From Saccharomycopsis fibuligera x Saccharomycopsis cf. fibuligera (Eukaryota > Ascomycota > Saccharomycetes > Ascoideales > Saccharomycopsidaceae): DNA of 64,000 nucleotides. The DNA is taken from contig CP012819.1 of assembly GCA_001936135.1 (NCBI GenBank), positions 1,707,501-1,771,500 on the forward strand. The letters are read 5' to 3'. Positions within the stretch are counted from its first letter, which is position 1. Each line of letters opens with the position of its first letter. A program made the translations under genes and the position numbers. Below are positions 58,486 through 64,000 of the stretch, piece by piece. The notes below the pieces were generated by a model. The model searched no databases. It saw only the letters and a list, made by a program, of their open reading frames with translations, and was not told where the DNA came from.

Positions 58486-60185
58486 CACCCTCCCAAACAT
58501 GAATATGATAAAGTAAAGTAAAGAAAGTAAATCTGGGTAGCAAAGAAAAGGAAAATAAAGTTCAATCAATTGAAAATAAGGGAGCATAAAGTGGTGAAAG
58601 TGGTACGGTCGGTGGCTTTAGTGAGGATGTCAGCCATGTTAACCTTGGTGTTGACATAGTTAAGTTTGATGACCTTCTGTTCCACCAAAGTTCTGATGAA
58701 GTGGAATCTCACAGCAATGTGTTTGGTCTTTTGGTGTAGAGCTTTGTGTGCACTGAGGGTAAGCGCACTAAGGTTGTCGCTGGCACAGTTGATGTATGAG
58801 CAGTGGAAGCCAATTTCATTGAGAAGGTTCATAACATAGACACCGGTTCGGGCAGCATCGCTCAAGGCAACGTATTCTGCTTCCGCACTGCTGAAAGCAA
58901 CACAGCTCTGCTTTCTGCTAGACCATGACACAATTTGGTTATTGATCATTACCAAGTGGCCACTTTGCAGCTTTCTGTCCAGCTTGGAGGTAGCATAGTC
59001 GGAGTCGCTGAAGACAGTAATCTTGTAGTCTTGTTCAGGCGGATAATCAGTGACAAGGCCGTCGGTTTTTGACTTGTCCAAGTACCGAAAGTCCTTGACA
59101 TCCACATTACCAGCTTCAGGTCCGTAGACAAGACCTTTGTCTTTGGTTTCAATGAGGTAGTGAAACACCCTGTAAGCAGCTTTCAAGTGTGTAGCCCTTG
59201 CTTTGACAACAAACTGACTGAGAAGACTGATAGCGAAAGGAAATGTCGCTTCTAACAGAGTTGGCAACGTAGAGCAATGTACCAACAATGGAGCGAAACT
59301 TTGTTTGCTCCGCTTCTGACAATTCTGGTGAGTGCTCATCATAAGGATCAAAGCCTTTCACCATTGGAGTTTCCACTTTGCCGAGCTTTGTGACACCGTG
59401 TTCCGTCATAATCTTGTCAATGAAGTTTAGCATGCTGAGCTTGATTGATCCATTAGCGAGCTGTTCGACCGTGACACCCAAGAAGATTTCAGGAAATCCC
59501 AAGTCTTTCATCTTGAACTTCAGACTAAGAGCAGCCTTGATGTCATCAACACTCTTGTGGGTCTTGCCACAGATAAGCAAGTCGTCCACATAAATAGCAA
59601 CAAGACAATCCTTCCCTCTGAACAAGCATGGGTCTATAGCACTGGCTTGCAAACCGGCAGCAACAAGAACCTTGGAGATTGTATCGTACCAGATCTTTGG
59701 CGACTGTTTCAATCCGTACAATCCCTTCTTCAATTTCCACAAATGTCCTTTTGGTGTGGACGTACCAGCAGGTGGTCTAACAAACACATCGAAGTCAATA
59801 TCACCGTAGAGAAAAGCAGTAGAGGTGTCCATCTGGCATACGACATAGTTGTTCAAAGCAGCAAGCGCAAATGTGATTCGCATAGTGTCAAAGCTCATTA
59901 CAGGAGCCCACGAGTTGAGGAAGTTGACACCTTTCTCTTGACTGAACCCTTTGCAGACCAAACGCGCGCCTTGAAGCGCTCGCCACTTGGATCATCTTTA
60001 ACAGTAAACACCCAGCGGGAGGCAATAGATTGAATGCCTGGAGACTCCTTGACTAGCTCATACACATTAAGATTGTCCAATGCAGACAACTCTTCGGCCA
60101 TAGCAGCGATCCATCTCTCCTTCTCGCTTGAGTTGAGTACCTGATGATAGTTCTCTGGAATAAGATACTTGGTACGGGCCACAGC

Positions 60186-60628
60186 TGTTGAATTTCAAAC
60201 ATTCGTTTTCCTTTGTCCCTACCCTCTTCACTTTCCGATCCTTTATCTTCTTCACTCCTTTTATTTTTTCATCCATCGTCAGGGTAAACCCTTCACCCAT
60301 GTGCATGGTATACCAATCTGACGCATGTGATTTGTTTACTTTTTCATGCCGTCTAGGTGCCCCGTCTACGTGTCCGTCTAGACGCGGTGTCGATCCTTAC
60401 TGCAGCATGAAAATTTTTCCTTTTCACGCCACTCTTATCACGCCACTCCGATTTCAGTTTTGCCACTTCTTTTTCCTACTCAACACGGAGATTTCCCGCT
60501 TCTTTTCTTTTAACTTTCTCTACCTTTCTTACTTCTTTACCGAACTAAGCTTAACCAACTTTACTTTCTTTATCTACTCTAATAAACCTTATATTTTTTC
60601 TCTTCTACTTTACATCCTACTTTTTACA
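60186..60628 (+). repeat. Solo CopA LTR in CopA-8
   Basis: 443-bp type, forward, TSD acagc at 60181-60185 and 60629-60633. No internal sequence. Confidence 0.93.
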
Positions 60629-63553
60629 ACAGCAAGAAAAGCATGTTCCGCATCACTGAGATAACCACTAATGTCACTGTCTGGTTCTCCGTCTGTGAGA
60701 AACAACCTGGAAGGGCCTGCCTCAACTGTTTTGGGACCTTCAATAGATCTGATAGGTATAGAGCCAACGTCGTTCAAGTACTGCTTCCCATGGTCAGCAA
60801 AAGCTTCTCTAGCATCAGCCGCGCTAACATTCTTCTCTGCCATTGATTGGTAGGCGGCCTGGTGCTTAGTGATAGGAGTAACTGTGTTTGGGGCAAACTC
60901 AAGCATAAGCTTCTTGGTTGGCTTCCGGTTGATGATGGAAATAGGATCATCACTCAGTTCAGAGTCAGAAGCAGCGGCTCTTTTGACGGCAGCCAGAGTT
61001 TGTGGAACTGTAGCAACTGATTGCTGGTCTTCTGAGTCACTATGCTCCACCATAGAGTTGTCCGACTCTGCAACAATTCTCTCATCATCCTCTTCCCTGC
61101 TTTCGGTACCTCGTTGAATGTTCATGTCTTGGCCTTGAATAGAGACTTCACCAACAGGCAAACTAGGGGAACCACTGGAACCTGAATAACCTGAATAACC
61201 AGCAGAGCCACCAGCTGAGTATGTGACAGAGGATTCCCTTTCACCTTGCTTGAATGGATAAACATCAGGGAGAAAGTTGAACGCAGAGCTTCTCAAGATT
61301 CGGTATGTACTGTCTTCAAGGATGAAGGCAATGCTTGTAGTTTTGTGGAATCCCAAGAAAGTACCTTTGAAGTCTTTTCCAATAATCTTGTTCCCCGCAG
61401 TAAAGTTTTTCGCAAAGATGCGACAGCCAAATGTCGCAGTTGTACCCATGGTTTTTGAGCGGCCAGAAAATTCCTTGTATGGCGAAGGACCACCGTTTCT
61501 GGGCAAGTAGTTGTGCAAGAAGACAGCGTGGTTGAAGCAAAAATTCCAGTATTCCTTTGTGATACCGGAGCTGATCATCAAAAGTTTGACTTTTTCGATG
61601 ATTGTGCGATTCAAACGCTCAGAGGAGCCATTCTGGTGGCTTGAGTAAGGAGCAGTGAACTCGGCTTCAATGTAGTCCTGACCTTGGTGGTCTCCAGCAA
61701 GGAACTTCTTGAGCAAGACAGTATCAAACTCGTTATCGGCACGGAACTTGACAATCTTCTTGCCTTGGTGTTGTAAGACATTGCTCATATACTGTAAGCA
61801 TTCAATAGTCTTGGAGCTGATCTCCGACTTGTAGCGCAAAACCCTGACGACAGCAAAGCTGGAGCTTCTGTCAGAAACAATCAAGCCATAGATATTGTTA
61901 TGTGGGCCAACCACATCCACTTGAATCATCTCCCCAATATCAAAGTCTTCTGGCTTGCTGTGAGAGTTGCCAGAGCGTTTTTGAACGACAGAGTTGCAGG
62001 TCTCGCAAGTCTTCAACACATTCTTGATCTCTTGGTCAGTGAAGCCCATGTGTTTGATGATAGCTTTCAACTGCTTAAACTTGGCATGTCCGTTTGCAAT
62101 GTGGCATTGCATAATGTCTTTGGCACCGTCTGTATCACCAAGCAAAACCAAATCCGTAGCAGGAGAGTTGACAACGGTTTTAACCGAAGCGGGGTCAACA
62201 ACCCAAAATTTTCCATGCTTGGGAACTTGAATCACTTGATTGCCTCTGGAGATCAATCCACAGTGTTTGGTTAAGTGGATTTCATAGTCCTTCTCAGTTA
62301 ACTTGTGGCAGCTAAGCAAGTTTCTCGGAGCCTGTTCAATAAGCTTTGCATCTTCGACCTTGAGGTTTCCAATGCTAACAGTGCCTTCAATAACACAATT
62401 AGTAGTGCTGCTGATTCCTTGAACAGTGACGTTCGAGATCTTCTTGTCCAGCAACAATGCTCCGTCGTTGACAACATTGATACCAGCACCGCTGTCTAGA
62501 ACAGAACATTTGTCGGCAGCATCATCGGCGAGATAGACCTCTTCAACAAAGTGAGTCTCTTCGCCTGACTCAGGCAGCTCCGTCGAAGTGTCAATGACAA
62601 TCTGACCGTCACCGTTGTTAATGACTTCAGCACCAAGTGGGACTTCAACGAGGTTGACAAGCTCCTTGCGTCCCTTGTTTGACTGGTTTCTGTTCTTGTT
62701 TTTGTAGCACTCGTTGCTGTAGTGGCCAAGCTTGCCGCAGCTGTAACACTTGATGAGGAAAACAGGTTTCTTTTTCAGTTTCGCATCAGCCAACTGAACC
62801 AACTCCTCGTTGGGTGGCAACTTTGGACGAGAGGAAGTGTCCATCTGGACCAAGTCTCTGGCAGCAAGATCATTGGAGGCTTCCATAGCATCATAAAACG
62901 AAGTGTTAAGCAACCCACGAGCATCGCGAAGCAAGTTCTTTTCGCTGAGAGCAACATGAAGACTCTTGTTGTCAAGTAGGTGGAAACCAAGAATACCGCC
63001 AAGATTGCAGAAGTTGATATCCTTGTAGTAGTACTTGAAGATCTCCAAGTAGTCTGCCATAGCATCGCAGTCTCTAGCAAGGACGGCCTCATGGACAAAG
63101 TCGTGGAAGATCTTGACAATGTAGAAAGAGTCAATTGTCTTGCACTTTGCGTTGATGGTCTTCAACAAATCAAATCCCTCGGTGCATCGTTCGTAGTTTT
63201 TTAATAACAATGGGTCCACTTTTTTCTGGATGAGTTGATAGATAACATCGCCAAGTTTTGGTGGGTAGTAGTCAAACTCTTCGGAGTCTAACATACGCTC
63301 AACGTCGATGGCAGTGACATCATTGATGATAACTCTCAACTTATTTCTAAGGAATGATCTTAATAACGGGTACTGGAACCATTGGGTGATTGGCCTGACC
63401 TTCAACTTGGTAATTCCATCAAGTCTCGCTTTGTAAGCACCGTCAGCAATATCAAAGTCTCCAAAGATGAACATGGTAAAAAAATTTTTTTTTTTTTTTT
63501 GATTTTTGATTTTTTGATTTTTTTTGTTTTGATGTTAAGCCAGACTGTAAATC

Positions 63554-63996
63554 TGTAAAAAGTAGGATGTAAAGTAGAAGCAAAAAATATAAGGTTTATT
63601 AGAGTAGATAAAGAAAGTAAAGTTGGTTAAGCTTTTTTCGGTAAAGAAGTAAGAAAGGTAGAGAAAGATAAAAGAAAAGAAGCGGGAAGGCTCCGTGTTA
63701 AGTAGGAAAAATAAGTGGCAAAACTGAAATCGGAGTGGCGTGATAACAGTGGCGTGAAAAAGAAAAATTTTCATGCTGCAGTAAGGATCGGCGCCGCGTC
63801 TAGACGGAGACCTAGACGGGGCACCTAGACGGCATGAAAAAGTAAACAGATCACATGCGTCAGATCGGTATACCATGCACATGGGTGAAGGGTTTACCCT
63901 GACGATGGATGAAAAAATAAAAGGAGTGAAGAAGATAAAGGATCGGAAAGTGAAAAGGGTAAGGGACAAAGGAAAATGAATGTTTGAGATTCAACA
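63554..63996 (-). repeat. 5' LTR of CopA-8
   Basis: 443-bp inverted LTR with the private variants of the LTR at 6125 (GAATCTC, CCTTTTCAC, CGATCTGAC, GCATGAAAA, CACTGTTAT). The four bases that follow, gatg, are the reverse complement of the four bases before 6125. Confidence 0.93.
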
Positions 63997-64000
63997 GATG

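Larger units (their letters stand above)
58043..63996 (-). mobile_element. CopA-8, copia element (minus, broken)
   Basis: Minus-strand CopA: 3' LTR 58043-58485 (shared), body about 58566-63474, PBS 63539-63553, 5' LTR 63554-63996. Gag starts at 63474 with MFIFGDFD; zinc knuckle, protease, integrase, RT and RNase H are all present. About three breaks besides a solo LTR between the linker and RT (60186-60628, TSD acagc). The 5' end (LTR, leader and about the first 550 bp of gag) is almost identical to that of CopA-1 in inverted orientation. Confidence 0.9.

Overview
This window is almost wholly LTR retrotransposons, nested inside one another, beside a short stretch of host DNA that carries one tRNA gene. 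It looks like a nuclear chromosome region of a budding yeast. Several retrotransposon motifs read correctly only if CTG is translated as serine: the Ty1/copia RNase H motif RK-[CTG]-x-S-G, the RT motif S-[CTG]-KFKMKDLG, and the Ty3/gypsy motif GHVI-[CTG]-KAGI. The tRNA is a tRNA-Leu(AAG). Together these suggest a CUG-Ser clade yeast (Debaryomyces/Scheffersomyces/Candida-like). The species cannot be named from this. No ordinary host protein gene could be supported.

Layout. 1-270: host flank with tRNA-Leu(AAG) on the minus strand. 271-5160: a Ty3/gypsy element (label Gyp1) whose LTR starts 13 bp upstream of the tRNA gene, as in Ty3 targeting of Pol III start sites. 5161-6124: about 1 kb of unrecognised DNA. 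6125-11535: copia element CopA-1. 11536-12163: a relic of a third, Ty1-like copia family (CopC). 12164-52599: the main nest. Target-site duplications (TSDs) give the order. CopA-2 has its 5' LTR split by CopA-3 (TSD ctttc). CopA-3 holds CopA-4 (TSD tcaac). CopA-4 holds CopB-1 (TSD agtgg) and the 5' part of CopA-6. CopB-1 holds CopA-5 (tccaa) and CopB-2 (tcctg). CopA-6 holds CopB-3 (gtttt), and a CopA solo LTR sits in the CopB-3 promoter LTR (ttctc). 52600-63996: two minus-strand CopA copies that share a middle LTR and carry two more solo LTRs. The last 4 bases match, in inverted form, the bases just left of 6125.

How it works. All families are self-copying elements of Gag, protease, integrase, reverse transcriptase and RNase H. 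CopA appears to prime from a cut tRNA-Tyr (anticodon arm), CopB from a cut initiator tRNA-Met, and Gyp1 from the intact 3' end of initiator tRNA-Met. CopB is the most striking. Its 544-bp LTR carries, just upstream of a TATA box, a dense array of heat-shock elements: several perfect runs of alternating GAA/TTC plus a step-type array of GGAA every 10 bp. CopB is therefore predicted to be a heat-shock-driven retrotransposon. CopB-3 looks whole in its coding region. A cluster of mutually nested Ty5-like and other copia elements in a CUG-clade yeast is also what transposon-type centromeres look like, so this region is a centromere candidate (inference only).
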